Shown: positions 13,249 to 25,745, numbered from the stretch's first letter. The stretch is DNA of 64,000 bases from Astrothelium macrocarpum (GCA_021030915.1 JAGEMR010000049.1:124001-188000); one strand, 5' to 3'. The notes: generated by a model from the sequence alone, not told the origin. Numbers and translations are program-made.

Positions 13249-13899
13249 TATGAAGTGAGAGCCGTATCAATAGCCAGCCGACTCAGCGTGCCTATCGATT
13301 TCAACGCCTGATCCTCAATCGGTGAAATGGGAGAGGCTCTTATGGACTGGACACGGATTTTAAGAGGATAAGAGCTTGCTCTTATGAGGTAAAGGTTTGA
13401 ATGGTTGTGCCGAGCGTGGATATTTGAACGAGCCGGAAATCAGGCAGCCAAGACGGGCGGAGAAATGGTCAAAGGCTGGAGTCACTGTAGCATGGCGGCA
13501 TGGTGGAGGCTCGACCAGATTCAAGAAAGTCTGGCTATGCAGATGCGGTCAACAATGGACGGAGCTATACAGCAACGTTCGCAGTGTGTCCTTCCATGCA
13601 CCAATCACATCTGCCGTTTCTCAGATCACGTGTAATACGCTTACTTAATGAGATCAGCCTTGGCATGATTCGTCTCAATTTGAGACAAGTTGGAGAGCTT
13701 GATATCTATGACATGAACTACCATATGAGTTGATGTGCAATCTCATTTCTACTTTTGCCATTCAAGCCATAAGCGTGCGAATGACTATCCGCCAGCCGCA
13801 ATGCGCCAATGTCAAGGCAGCCATCACTGCACTCCCGAACATGCAATTCAATCCCAATTCCTCCACCTAAGGCGCTCGGCCAGACCCTCGCTTCTGCCA
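13249..13899. other. SEC24 promoter / alpha-COP terminator interval
   Basis: This 650-bp spacer lies between the alpha-COP stop (13900) and the SEC24 start (13248), both genes reading leftward. It must hold the alpha-COP 3' UTR and the SEC24 promoter. I see no convincing TATA box or protein-coding frame. Confidence 0.4.
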
Positions 13900-16800
13900 T
13901 TATTTCGCTCCAACCGGAACATACAATCGCAATCCACTCGCTGGTGCTCCAATCTCGCTAACCTCGCATATCCTACACACCGTCTTCTTGTATTTGCTGT
14001 GGTACTTGCTACCATCGAACGGACATGACACGCTTGGTGAACCCGAGTAGATGGGCGTGTATGATGCAGCGCATATATCGAACTCGGCAAATGGATCGTA
14101 ATCGATATCAGTTGCATCTGAGGGGTTGCGCTCGCAAACCTGCTTAATCTTTCGAGCCTGTAGTGTTTGATTAGCTAATGCGGATGGGGTGAGCAGTGCC
14201 AGCTTTTCTCACATTGTCCTTAAATTTGGAATTTGTTCCAACCTCAATGAGGCGATTTGCAAAGCTAAGCGCGCTGGAAAGCTGCTTGTTCTTGTTTGCA
14301 AAGTTCATGGCTGTGTAAAGCGCAAGCGTCACGTGCGTGGCTTCCATCTCTGGAACGGTGAAATATGCCGACAGCTCAAGGATGCGCTTCTTGGCACTAT
14401 CATCGAATGAGTTTAGATCTGTTGTCGAGCCTGTAAGTTTCCGCCGCTCAAGTTCGATCGACATGGCAAGAGTATAAGTGGCAGCAGTTTCGATAGCATT
14501 TTGTGCCTTTGCTCAGGTTAGCATCTCAGACCTTTGAAGCCAAAAAAATCCTCCTACCTCAGTGACTTCCTGTTGCGAACCAACAGCATTGACCATGAGC
14601 AGATGAAGCATGCTCTTGAAGGCCTGCACACCTTCTTCCAGTTTGTTAGCCTTCATAGCATTTTTGCCTGCCGACAACTCGTTGGCCGTGATGGATTCCA
14701 GGTCGCGTGGTATCAGTGGTAGGACTCTTCGAAGATCAGTCTCATCGACATTTCTTCGCACATAGTTTACGAGAGGCGGTAATCCTGGGTTTGCGGGTAG
14801 ATAAGTTCGAGTTGCTAGGTATATTTCTTCAAATCGATCTTCCAGTGGCTTGAAATTAACAGCACCAACTTGGCGGTTGAGTAGCTGCATTGCAGTATCA
14901 TATGAACCTCCAGCGACATGGTCCGCAGCAATAGGCGAGTTGCGCGACCACAGTTCAGCTTCGCTGCTTCCAGCACCTGCCTCGGCGCTATCGACATTGA
15001 CAAAGTCATTCTCGACTTCGGCAATGGCATCCTCACCCATGTCCCACCCATCTGCTTCTTCTTCCTCTTCTTCCTCCATAGCACCATTAGCTTGGACGGT
15101 GGAGTCTTGAAGTAAATCTTCTTCTCCACCGTATCCATTCGTCTGTGCAGTTTCTTCATCTCCACCTTGCTCTAGTAGTGCTTTTTCAAAGTTTGAAGAT
15201 GAGATTGGCTTTACGGGCCAATTGAATTTGAAGACGGGAACGACAGGTTTGGGAGGCGACAGAGGTTTGCCAAGTTCTGGTAGTGAAATCTGGTCCTCGG
15301 TCACACCAGCAGCTTCCAAAATTGCTTGGCATTCTTCTTCAAGACCGTGTGCCTTGGCAGTAACATATGCCAGCGGATCTTGGCATAAGAATTAGCTTAA
15401 AACTGGATATATCTGTCAGCGATTCTCACCTAAGCTGATTTCTCTGAACATCTCTATTTGGTTCTGGGCATCACCTAGGTATAGCGCATTGTGAAACCGA
15501 GAAGTCATATCACCACGATGTTCTGCGATTTTTGCCATTCGGTTCAGTTTATCTTGATCTCCAGTTGCAAGGTAGAGAAAAGAAAGTTTATCGAAATTTC
15601 TCAGCTTTTGATATGTCATCTCAACAATCTGATGGTTACCGTGAGCAAGAGCTTCGTTCGTAAGTCGCGTCCAAAGCTTTGGTCGATCGATTTGTTTTGC
15701 CATTTCTACTGCTACGTCTAGGTTTCCGCATTCGATCGCTAGCTCGAACCGTGTTTGCGGGTCTTGAACAAATTGTAGTGCAATTTCAGGGTAGCCCTTC
15801 TTTTGTAGATATGCGATGATGCTTTGGCCGACAAGACTCGAATTTTTGATAATGTTGAGCATCTCATCATAATTCCGTCTGACCAGAGCGAGCTTGAATC
15901 GATATTCGGTCGGGTCAATAGTCAGAGCCTTTGGCTTGGCTGCTCTGTCAAGACAATAGACGGTTCGTCCACGCACTCTCACGAGATATACTGTCTGTTC
16001 AAGTGTTCGAACGATGCCGTTGTCACTGTAATGCTGTCAGCAGAGGAAGATGACGTCTCGGACTAGACCTACCCATTCATCAATGTATATTTGATATGAT
16101 TCAGCGTGGAATAGAGAAGAACGCCCGCATCGTCCCAAGTTGCGCTTTTGATTCTAATCGTCTCGTGCAAAGTGCCAACTTGTTCCAGGGATTTATTGAC
16201 AATGGTGACGTTGTGTTTGCTGAGCAAAGCGGCATGAAGACCATCGTTAGACCAGACAACGTACTTGACGCCATTGACAGACAACTCGGCGAGATGCTTC
16301 TTTTGTTGAATGTCGTACAGAATTACCGACGTACCAGTAATCAGGAGTAGACACCCGGCACCCCCAAAGCAGATGTCCACAGTTCCAGGAGGGGGTTTTA
16401 TAGTTTTGGTGGTGGAATTGGAGAGATCCCGAATGTCAATCTGCTGATTGCCTTGGCTAAATACAGCAAACCTATTCCGCGCTACAAATACAGCAGATGT
16501 ACCAGTTCCTCGTTTGGTGTCCGTCGGTTCCACGGCACCTGTTGCGTCTCGAGGCAGACTAATTAATTCATATGTGCCTCCATCAGAAGGAGATGTGACA
16601 AGAATTGAGCGCTCCGCAGGATTGTATGAGAGTGATCGCGGTGGTACCCATGGACTACCTAGTTTCTTAAGGGAGAGCATCGATGGCGACTCAACATTCT
16701 TTCCGAAATCGTAAGACCGTACATGCTTTTCTTTGGTGATGAAGAATAGGTTGTTTTGGTAGACAGCAGACGCAGGACGTTCTCGCTCGAGCTTAAAAAC

Positions 16801-17886
16801 CATGACACCATTGTCGTGACCAGCAGCAAAGAGATTGATTTCAGGATGTGCAGCAATGACCCAAAATCGGTCATTCTCCCTCTTGAACGACTGAACGGAT
16901 GTCCTTCTGTTTAGATCCCATACTCGAACAGTCTTGTCTTCACCAACAGACAGAATGAGATCTTGATGTGGGTGAAAAAGACAGGCGGACGCATTCTGGA
17001 AATGGCCTCGGCAGGTGTCTACTTCCCACGCTTTGGTCTCGCTCATCCTCCATAATTTTATGAGGCGATCGTCACCGGCAGAGACAATCAAAGGCAGCGT
17101 TGGGTGAAATGCTACCCAATTAACACCTCGGTCATGACCCTCAAGAACGAATTTGACAACCGCATCGGTGTTGCCAAACATGTCGGCTTGATTTGCTTGG
17201 GAGCGAGACATCTGATCATCAAATGTCATGGAGGATGGTGCAGAATGCTTCTTTCGCAGCCCTGAAATATCCCATACCCGCACCGATTGATCCAGTGATG
17301 CTGAAACAATCAAATCTTCTTTGGGATGAAACTGGGCACACATGGTGTAATGATTGTGGCCCGTCATTGTGCATATCAAAGATCTATTCTGCCAGTTCCA
17401 TATCCTAATAGTTTGGTCGTCTGAAGAGGACAGGATCCACGGGAGTTCATGGTGAAAGAAGACAGTGCGCACATAGTCGAGATGCCCATTTAGTGTGAAG
17501 AGACATCGTCTTGACTGATACGACCAGACCTTGATTTTATAGTCGTCCCCGCCAGAGACAAAAAGCGGTTGTGTTTTGTGAAAGTCAATCCCTCGGACAG
17601 GACCATCATGTTCTTCGAATCGATCAATGAGTGTACCCATTCGGTAGTCCCATAGCTGAATCGTGGAGGAATGGAGGGAGACGAGGATCCATGGTCTGGG
17701 AAATTATTTGTGAGCAAGTGCGAACTCAAGGACTTTGTTCATGAAATGCTGACCGTTTGGGGTGGAATGCGATACCCTTTGCTCGAGAGGATTTGGACTC
17801 AAACTACAGACTTATGAACATAATCTCATACGAGTTCTGCAGTTAACACCAACCTTGGTGAGCATAGAAGGAGAGGTGGACTGCAT
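13900..17886 (-). CDS. COP1: Coatomer (COPI) alpha subunit
   Basis: Large WD-repeat subunit of the COPI coat, acting in Golgi-to-ER retrieval and intra-Golgi traffic. Seven exons: 17886-17854, 17803-17754, 17695-16073, 16025-15430, 15378-14558, 14506-14213 and 14157-13900; 1224 aa, the normal size. The first two exons are very small (33 and 50 nt) and encode MQSTSPSMLTK and the first beta-propeller strand. They are needed because the usual N-terminus is otherwise missing. Two N-terminal WD40 propellers (for example IRIWNWQNRSLICTMTGHNH) are followed by an alpha-solenoid. An acidic linker (EEEEEEEADGWDMGED) precedes the conserved C-terminal domain that binds epsilon-COP, including the CPFDGSKYHSKYKKTVCRIC cysteine motif. 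All splice phases agree. Its neighbour is SEC24, the COPII counterpart. Confidence 0.97.
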
Positions 17887-19335
17887 TGTGGGCTAGATGA
17901 AGCTAAAGCTTCAATAAAGCTGCAAATGCACCAAGTCGAGGTTGTGAGGCCAACGCTGCAAGAAGAAAGCTTCTCAAGCCTCCAAGAAGCTCATTCGAGA
18001 AGCATGCGCAGTAATAGGTTACGCAGCAATGCTGGAATTCAATTTGAACGAGATTATCTGCAATCTTGTGAATACTGAAGGTGTCCAAAGGTGTCGCGGG
18101 GACAAATTAGTTGGCGACATCGGCATTGGTTGTCACTCAGCCCAGCGGAACGGAATGTGAACAAGCTTTCAGCTGATCTGAATTCGAGCGAAAATCCTTC
18201 GTCTCTCTTTTGCTTGCTAGAACTAAACTCTAAACGCCATCTTCGACGCACCTCCTCTGAAGCGTCAATCTCGACGCGTCTTCACGGCTTGGCACGCTCG
18301 ACTAGTCGGTAGGTAGGACAGCCAATCAGAAATCGCTGGCCGAGGATTTTCCTATTGGTCCATTTGCTTGAATTTCCCATGCCGCCCAACATCTGCAACC
18401 TCTCGTCCAATTCCATTCCTTTTTGCTCGTATCATTTTTTGTCATCATTCTTGAGAAGAGCATTCCCGTGGAAGATCGTGTTCGCGAACCACCGGGCCAC
18501 GACGCGTCCAGCTGTCTGCGCGGCAGCTCGTGACGTCGAATCTGAGCGCGCCAACACTTGCATGCAGCCTCAGAGCGAGACACCGTTAGGCAGGAAGCTT
18601 CGATGGCAGGCCACTGACAGAGCGACAGCCAGCGCGATTGCAGCTGTCGGCGTGAGCGTGCTGCAGCCCGGACGCGAGGGCTTTCCTCAGGATGCAGCCG
18701 CTTCTGGCTGTCAGACTGATCCGTCGCCCGCCTGCCCCTCAATCCAGCAATATCGTGACCGTTATCGGTTCGTCATAGCCGCTTCAACCTCCCAAGGCAG
18801 CCTGTCCCGTTTTGCAGGCCGCCTCTCATCTTCTGCTCTGCTGGCCAAAAAGCCTTTTTTGCACATCGACGGGCCACTGCCTGCGCCAATTGCAATGCCC
18901 ATGAATGCCATTCAGCCTGAGCTTGCTTCAATCGCCTAACGATTCTAGTAAGGATGATGCACGATTGACATGGACTCTCCCTGCTGATCTGGGCGCCGCG
19001 GTCGATATATGACCATCGCCCGCTACCGTATTGATACACTTATCTGTTTGATCACGGCCACTCTTTTGCTTGATCTTGGTTCCGATCTCCATTCAATCGT
19101 AAATTTCTTCATCACCAAAGGGGGGAAGCCATGATTCCGTCTACCCTTTCAGCATTCCTAGCGCAGAAGCACCCTCCGCGACGTACCGACGGGTCTCGTG
19201 AAAGCTGGTATGGCGATTTCGTAATCAACTCAGCCTGATATTGGAATCATTCACGTATCCCTGACCGGACAGAGATCAATCACTGTTATCTGTACACTAT
19301 CGAGACCATCTCGGATTTGAATTGTTTGTTAAATC
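17887..19335. other. Intergenic region with no supported gene
   Basis: The alpha-COP gene (reading left) and the next gene (reading right) diverge here, so this 1.45-kb stretch should contain both promoters. A forward frame at 18355-18939 (194 codons) and its reverse shadow are open, but I see no domain, signal peptide or splice support and treat them as chance. Confidence 0.4.
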
Positions 19336-19342
19336 TATAAAA
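19336..19342 (+). promoter_or_regulatory. TATA-like box very near a start codon
   Basis: The sequence TATAAAA lies 27 bp upstream of the ATG at 19369. If it is a true TATA box, transcription would begin at or just past that ATG, implying either a nearly leaderless mRNA or use of a later start. It may also be a chance A/T run. Confidence 0.35.
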
Positions 19343-19368
19343 TCAGTTCACTCATATCGTTGAACGCA

Positions 19369-20316
19369 ATGGAGACACTGCCTACTCCAGACCCACCAGA
19401 AATAAGGATGCATCATGTACCGCCTCGCGTTCAAACACCTCCATCAACGCCATCACCACGCTCACAGTTCCCATCCATCGCAAGTCATACTTCGCCGCTC
19501 CATAGCAGATCTCCTTGGCAAACAATGCAAGCAGCACCTCATCCACCAACGTTGGAGCACATTCTGCCCACTGGCTATCCTCATCAGTTCAGTTATACGC
19601 GATCTCGGTCAAGAGATCTCTCTTCACATGCATCAAGTGCTTCAGGCCGGCCAGGGCCTGGTAGTGCTCCTGTTTCAAGATCAAGGAGTGATCGTGATCG
19701 AAGTACATCGCGGAGACCATCGCCTCTACCAAGGTATATGATGGGCGAAAGTAGTTTCACCATCGAAGAAATGTGTGGTAGCGAGAAAAGCTTTTCCAGT
19801 GACGTTGAGATTGTCAGGCCAGACTCATGTGAAGATGCTATCAGCAACGTTGGAGAACTCCACGAAAGCGATTCAGAATCACATCCGGGATCTCTCAGTG
19901 GTCTTACTCAAAGTATTGAAGGGCTTAATGTTAGAGATCGCCTCCGTAAGGAAAGAATGGCAAAGAAACGACAACGCTGGAGCCAGGGAAGCCTCAAGAG
20001 AAACCTTGGCACAAGTCTGGGAAGCGATACCGACATGGAAGACGTCTCAGGACACAACGCACGAGAAATGGCCAAAAGTGGTCGTCGCCAACGTCTAAGA
20101 ATAGATGACAATGAGGATGATCCTTCTTCGACCCCAGAGGATCGCTATCCAGAATCATGGCTGGATGTCGAAGATTCTACCGAAGACAACCAAACCAGAC
20201 CGACAACTGCTGGGAGCGATACGAATGGCAGAGCGGCCGAGACACTTCCTTTCTTTCAGATGGAGGATATCATGCAAATTGACAGACAGCAAAGTCGCGG
20301 TGCAACGCCACATTGA
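19369..20316 (+). CDS. Intrinsically disordered protein of unknown function
   Basis: A single-exon frame of 315 codons. The first in-frame ATG is at 19369 (METLPTPDPPEIR). No catalytic or membrane segment is visible. The N-terminal third is Pro/Ser/His-rich, followed by an Arg/Ser stretch (SYTRSRSRDLSS and SRSRSDRDRSTSRR) like RS-rich RNA-associated proteins. Next come acidic Ser-rich blocks with many possible phosphorylation sites (SESHPGSLSG, GSDTDMEDVS) and a basic segment (RLRKERMAKKRQRW) that could be a nuclear localisation signal. Composition and the absence of stops over 950 bp argue that it is coding. No function can be assigned; a nuclear role is only an inference from the basic and RS-like segments. 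Confidence 0.65.
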   Translation: METLPTPDPPEIRMHHVPPRVQTPPSTPSPRSQFPSIASHTSPLHSRSPWQTMQAAPHPPTLEHILPTGYPHQFSYTRSRSRDLSSHASSASGRPGPGSAPVSRSRSDRDRSTSRRPSPLPRYMMGESSFTIEEMCGSEKSFSSDVEIVRPDSCEDAISNVGELHESDSESHPGSLSGLTQSIEGLNVRDRLRKERMAKKRQRWSQGSLKRNLGTSLGSDTDMEDVSGHNAREMAKSGRRQRLRIDDNEDDPSSTPEDRYPESWLDVEDSTEDNQTRPTTAGSDTNGRAAETLPFFQMEDIMQIDRQQSRGATPH

Positions 20317-20956
20317 TTATACGCGCGAAAAGTGTTTCTTCGGCCAAAAATACCGGCACAGCAGTCAGCCACACCAGTGACTGTCATCTCATTTAGAAGT
20401 GTGTTTCTACGTTGCTACCATCAGCTTGAGCGAGACGTTCGGAATAGGACCGATTACAACATCAGTAGCTCGGGCCTAATCTACAATAGCTCATAATTAG
20501 AGCCGTTGACCCCAGATTATTCTTGGCGCACCACTCTCGTAAAATATTTACGAAAGACTGGTAGGAGCCGCCAACTGGTCTGTTACCCGTTTTGACTGCT
20601 TATGCGGATGATGCGAATGGTAAGCAGCGCTTACCAAATTTGGATGCTCAACCACACCAAGCCACATGTCCAACCCACCTTGATTGGATCGATTTTAAAA
20701 ACAGCTTTCAAAGCCACTGAGCTTGTTTATTCCCGAGCTTTAAATCCCTGCTTTAAGACAAGTCGATCGTCTTATAGCAGGTCCTTGCGACGAACTGAAA
20801 GGGCATAACGAATAGAAGCATTCTTAGAACGGCGCCATCATCTGACGTTGGATTAATCTAAGCTTATTTTTTTAGCATCGCGTTGACGAATTTCATTCAC
20901 GATATACCTTACGGCCTTGTTTCTAGACTATGTATCGAATATGTAGTTTGATTGTG
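20317..20956. other. Intergenic region before the cupin gene
   Basis: About 640 bp with no supported coding frame. It should hold the 3' end of the preceding transcript and the upstream promoter of the cupin gene. Nothing else recognisable. Confidence 0.4.
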
Positions 20957-20965
20957 TATATAAAG
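20957..20965 (+). promoter_or_regulatory. TATA box of the cupin gene
   Basis: TATATAAAG is a near-perfect TATA box 135 bp upstream of the cupin ATG (21100). It is followed by a CT- and CA-rich leader (about 20990-21090), typical of strongly expressed fungal genes. It would place the transcription start near 20990. Confidence 0.6.
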
Positions 20966-21099
20966 TCGCGCAGGATACCACAAAATTCATCATCTCATCT
21001 TCAAATCATTTCGCAAACATTTCCTTGCTCGTTTCTTTTGTTCATACTATTTCCTATCTGTTATCACACATTCACTTTTACAAGAAATCTAATCCCAAA

Positions 21100-22006
21100 A
21101 TGTCTTACTTCATTCGAAGTGCCCTCATCGCGGTTCTCGCCGCAACGACAGTCCAGGCTATGCCCGCCTTGAGCCCAAGCAGCACTTCAAGTCCACAATC
21201 TGCTGCCTCGGCCTCCGCTGCTGCCGCCGCTGCCGCCAGCGCCAACAAGGCCCTCTCTCAGGAACTCTTCGAGGAGCCCACTTCTGTCGACCGCTTCGAG
21301 AAACTCTTCACCTCCGACGGAAAGACCCTGCTCTCCCCCGAGGAAATCCAATCCCGCGCCGTCTTTGACTTCAATCAAGCCACCGCCGCCCCCGGCGCTG
21401 AAGGTAAGATAGCCTCCCGACCCCCTGGTTCCCTCCCCCTTCCTATCCCCCCATCTCAACTAACCTTCCCTAGGCGGCCGCGGTCCCTTCCTTGCCAACC
21501 GCGACACCTTCCCCTTCGTGACCGACCTCGGCGTCTCCGTCGCCGTCGCCTTCCTCGGGCCGTGCGGGCTCAACACGCCGCACATCCACCCGCGCGCCAC
21601 CGAATTCCTGACGCTCATCTCAGGCTCGCTGGACACGGGCTTCGTGCTCGAGAACGGCTTCACCAGCCAGATCGCCACGCACCTCGCTCCCCTGCAGGCC
21701 ACCGTGTTCCCCATGGGCTCGATCCATTTCCAGCAGAACCCCGGGTGTGAGGACGCTGTGTTTGTGAGCGGGCTGAATAGCGATGATCCCGGCGCGAGCC
21801 AGATTGCGCAGAACTTCTTTGCGCTGGATGCCGGCGTGGTGAGTGCTACGCTTGGATTTCCGCAGAGTATCGATGGTAAGGACATCGAGATGTTCAAGGA
21901 TAGTTTGCCTGCGAACCTGGCGCTGGGGGTGGAGCAGTGTCTTGCTAAGTGCGGGTTGAGCAAGAGCGGCTCAGGGCCGGCGGGAAATGCGACAACTGCT
22001 AAGTAG
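21100..22006 (+). CDS. Secreted germin-like cupin (spherulin-1 type)
   Basis: A small extracellular single-domain beta-barrel of the germin/spherulin family. Two exons, 21100-21403 and 21474-22006, with a 70-bp GT-AG intron; 278 aa. A signal peptide is clear (SYFIRSALIAVLAATTVQA, cleavage near residue 20), followed by a Ser/Ala spacer with an alanine run. The cupin motifs are complete. Motif 1 reads GLNTPHIHPRATEFLTLISG, with both metal-binding His and the Glu. Motif 2 reads PMGSIHFQQN, with the third His. A Cys pair near the C-terminus (EQCLAKCG) fits a secreted protein. Members bind Mn or other metals and may have oxalate oxidase, superoxide dismutase or purely structural roles; the activity cannot be told here. 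Exon 2 is GC-rich with strong C/G third positions, unlike its surroundings, which suggests high expression. Confidence 0.93.
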
Positions 22007-23934
22007 GCGTTTTCTGCCGCCGCTTGAATGGGTCATAGACTCTTTAGTCATTAGGTATTTGCTTGGCATTGATGATGCAGGGTAAGCGTGGCGTTTGGCT
22101 GCGAGGGGCATTGCGGGCATTCTCTTTTTTAAATGTTTGGCTAATTGTCACTCTTTCATGTTTGAAAGTTTTCCTTCTATCTTTACACTGTTTATTGTCG
22201 ATTCCGCTTCTTTTGTATATCTTGACTTTCTTACATAAGACGCTCATTTCATACGTTGAGAAGTTTTCATTATATCCTTTCAAGTTTTGCTACCGACCTT
22301 TAAGACTTCAATGACGTACCCCCTTGAGCTGGTCTGTCACCGCACGCTTTCATACCCTCCATCTATCTAAGAGACTATAAGCAACCCTCTCAGTTTCAAG
22401 GAGTTCGTGAATTGCTGAAGCTGGTTGAAGAGAATGCGATTGTTAATATAGAAGCTGCTGCTGAGGATATTACGTGATATTGCTGGTTGGCTGGCGCGCT
22501 GCGGGTCTCATCCTTTCCTTCGTAGCTTAGCTTTCTGAATACTTTCTTGCACTTGATGCAATCAACGAGATTAATCTTCGAATTCAACAGCGGTAAGTGG
22601 GCCTTCTCCACTGGAAAATACTTTTTACGTTTGGATACGATGCTTTCAGAGCTTCGACTGTTGATCACAAAACAGTCTCTAATTCCCCTCCAGCTTTATC
22701 GATCCTTGGGTGGTTTGGGTTGTTGTCATGTAAGTGGCGTCTCCCACTCGAAATCTCTGCCAGTATGATTGCACGAAAAAACTTAACGATATGACAGTTG
22801 GAATGCAAAGATACTGGTGGCCTTGTCCTCAGCGCATACACTTCGTCTACCGTCTTAGTTGGTGGAAGTGATGAGGTTGTAGTAATTCTGAGAACTTCGT
22901 GGCATTGTGTAGCTCTACGGACATTAGTGGAACCCACGGTGCTCGACCTTGGTAGGGACTGAGCAGTGGATTGTCCTTGAGAAGGGGTCCCGATTCGCTT
23001 TGAAGCCTATGTGTCTGACATTTGAATTGACGAGTTATAGGGGTATCCTCGATCAAGTTGCGTACTGTTTTGGCTGTGATCACGCCACCGCCTTTCGGCT
23101 CCTGGATTAGTCTTTAGAAACTTCAGAATGTATTGAAGCGCTGCGTTCGAGCGGATCCACGACAATCACAATCTCTTGGACAAGCTCTTCTCGTTTCATT
23201 TCCTTTTGCTTTTCCTTTTCCTTTTTTTTTTTCCATCATCCCTGGACAATCACACTTTATCGTATGTGCTTCTTCGGGCGTTTGGACATCAGTAAGCGCT
23301 AGCACAGACTTACCAGCATGCGACAGCCTCAACACCTTCTCTAGACACCCAAAACTCCAGGTCGCTCCAGATTAGGACCACTTTCTGTGGTACGATGTTC
23401 ATAATAAGAAAGCGCGACGACAGAAGAAGAGCTTGCTCATCCAGCCTCAGTGATAGTTCGCTTTTCCTGTCGAAAACATGCCTGCGGGCTCGCAGGCTAG
23501 AACGCCGATCCGCTTTTTTGATTGATTCAGATAATTATCTTGAGTTATGGCTGGAAATTACGAGGTTCATTTATATCGCAGGGCATGAACAACAACTGTA
23601 ACACGATGTTGATAGGTTTAGCGTGCAAAGTGTCGCACTTGTAGTTCTGGTCAAAGATTTTCTCTCGCAAGACTTCATAGTTCAAGGCCCAGTGACCGTT
23701 GTTCATCGTGTCTCTTGATGTGGCTCCATACAACACCATGATGCGGGTTGGGCAGGGGCAAGGATTTCCCGTCAGACTCACATGTGCTTAGAGCTAACAT
23801 CATCACTCACGCAGCTCCAATCCTTATACTCATGAAATCTGCTTCGACGATATAGTTACTGTAGATGACGCTAAGCCTGGCGGTAATCACTTGGGACGCA
23901 CAATAGTAAAGTTAGCCAAATGGTTACTTACTGT
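22007..23934. other. Intergenic region, no gene found
   Basis: About 1.9 kb after the cupin gene. The first 300 bp are T-rich and probably the cupin 3' UTR and terminator. Short frames on both strands show no domains. A perfect 7-bp stem with a 4-base loop occurs near 23480-23500 (GCCTGCG...CGCAGGC), with a T run about 20 bases later, but nothing links it to a known RNA. Confidence 0.35.
23197..23234 (+). repeat. Pyrimidine tract (CTTTT-type low-complexity repeat)
   Basis: A nearly pure C/T run made of repeated TTTTCC units, ending in a 12-T run. It is interrupted by a single G at about 23209. It is a low-complexity sequence with no evident coding role. Confidence 0.6.
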
Positions 23935-25745
23935 ACACGTTTTATCGTCAAGCTCAGTCAAGTCACCGATGCAATGTCTGTATCTGCTGCATTGTCAATA
24001 AAATTCGGCGCGGCTGGGGCGGAGCGAGCGGCTCATATGTCGATTCTGATAAATTCTAGGAGAGCAGCATCAACTTCTTTGTTCAGGCCAAGGTCGCTAA
24101 ACAAGCGATCATGGCTGAAGACGGGACAAAATTTTAGCCTATTCCTGGAATAAGTGGTGAATATGAATACACGAAAGTCTTCGACCGGGGTTTCATCTCC
24201 AGATCGGTCGAGGGTGGTGAGCTCGATGCAGTCATTTCCATCAGGAGCATAGGTCAAGATAGCGATAAAGTTATCAAGGCGGCTCTTGAGGCAAAATTTG
24301 GCAAAGAATCGGCTAGAAGCGACGTCAACGCAGAAGCGGCTCATAAACGTGCCAAAAGTTTTGAGAATTACGAAACTATAATCTTAGTCACCTGGAATGC
24401 AAGGGGCGATATCAGGCCCAAGGAGGAATCTTGGTCGATAGAAAATTTGACAAAAGCAGCAGTCGCATTCCTCTAGAACGTAGCGAATTGTCACCAGCGA
24501 GTATAGCAAGTTATGCTATTTACTTCGAGAGCATCTCTGCAAGTCAACAACTCAAGCGGCATTTTAACAAAATACTCGGCGCTTCGTAGCCTTCAGACAA
24601 TGCAACCTGGAGTAACGCCTTTGTCTTATCAGAATGCTTCACTCTGTACAAATAACCTGCTGAATGTTTGTATGTACTACCGAAACATTTGGAAGAAAAT
24701 TCATATCGCCAAGGCGTGTGATGAAAGAACTAATGAGAAAACAGGCGCTTACCCAGCCAGATGCTTTCGAATTTGAGCTGAACAAGACCATTTTGAAGAG
24801 AGCGCCCGATCAAAGTAACAGCGCAACAAAACTCCAAATCAAGATCGAACATCTCTTATTGAAGCCATTGTGTCGTATGCAAAGGCCACCAGGGAAAAAT
24901 CCCATCAAGAGCACACGAAGAATATCCTTGCCAGTTTGGCTAAACCCGAATGAAACGAAATTGTAGGTGTCGCTTATGAGCCCAGTATCAGTGGTCTCGA
25001 AAAGCTCGTGAAGATTGCCACTGTGGTTGATGCTGTTACCAAGGATCGAACTCTCGCCACCCAGAAAGACAAAGACTGCGGCTTCCTGGATCCAGCAATT
25101 TTTCGCAAACTCATTCCATTATTCGAGCGAGCTAATGTAGAGCCAGTGCCACCAAGCAAAGCAGCTCTTCCCGTTTCGCTGGCAAAGGACGAGTTCTATG
25201 CTTCTAAGGAGCCACTCCCAAAGCATGTTTCAGAGCGGCTAAAGAAGCTGAAGCCTGACCAGACCGTGGGATATCAAATGACGGAGTACGCAGGAGATCA
25301 TTCCGAAAATAATCCTGTAAAGTTCATCCACATGATTGAGAGGGTCGACAAAGCGTCGGTTGTCTCTAAAATCGAAGCCTGGAGAAAGGAAATGCACGTG
25401 GCGGCTCTCTAGATATCCTGTAAAGACAACAATTCTGCTCCGCAGGTCTTAGCGTCACCGCTGTAGAGTAGAACCCCCGAATGGCATGCCCGTGTTGACC
25501 AAAAGATCACAGCTGTCAAGACTTCCGCAGCCAAACACGATTATGCAAACACTAAAGTTTTCTTTGGCTTCACATTCTTAACGGACGCACTTGAACCCAA
25601 ATATCTAGGGGTCGACGGGAGAGGCGAAGCGGAGAGCGAGTACGTAAGATTGCGATCCCCAGAGAATGGTTGGTCTCTGAAGGGCTTCTGGGCGCAGAGC
25701 GGTGATGCCCTGGATCCTGTCGGTGTGTTCTGGGGAAAGGATTAA
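23935..25745 (+). pseudogene. Decayed MACPF-like protein gene with jacalin-like C-terminus
   Basis: One forward frame stays protein-like from about 24060 to a final TAA at 25743, but it is broken by at least seven stops: TAG 24135, TAG 24474, TAG 24504, TGA 24774, TAA 24816, TGA 24951 and TAG 25410. A frameshift near 24055 separates it from an upstream segment (SVSAALSIKFGAAG). A degenerate MACPF-type signature (aromatic residue, then Phe, six residues and Gly-Gly) sits near 24180. The 3' end encodes GFWAQSGDALDPVGVFWG, which looks like the last strands of a jacalin-type beta-prism lectin. The stops are of the kind that C-to-T change makes from CAG, CAA and CGA, as in RIP. Intact relatives are secreted or cytosolic pore-forming-like proteins of unknown role. 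The MACPF assignment rests on a short motif, so it is tentative. Confidence 0.5.

Noticed and set aside
18355..18939. 194-codon open frame on the plus strand
   Set aside because: No recognisable motif, and it sits in a divergent promoter interval with an equally open reverse shadow.
23480..23500. Hairpin with 7-bp stem followed by a T run
   Set aside because: It resembles a bacterial terminator, which has no meaning in a fungal nuclear genome; likely chance.
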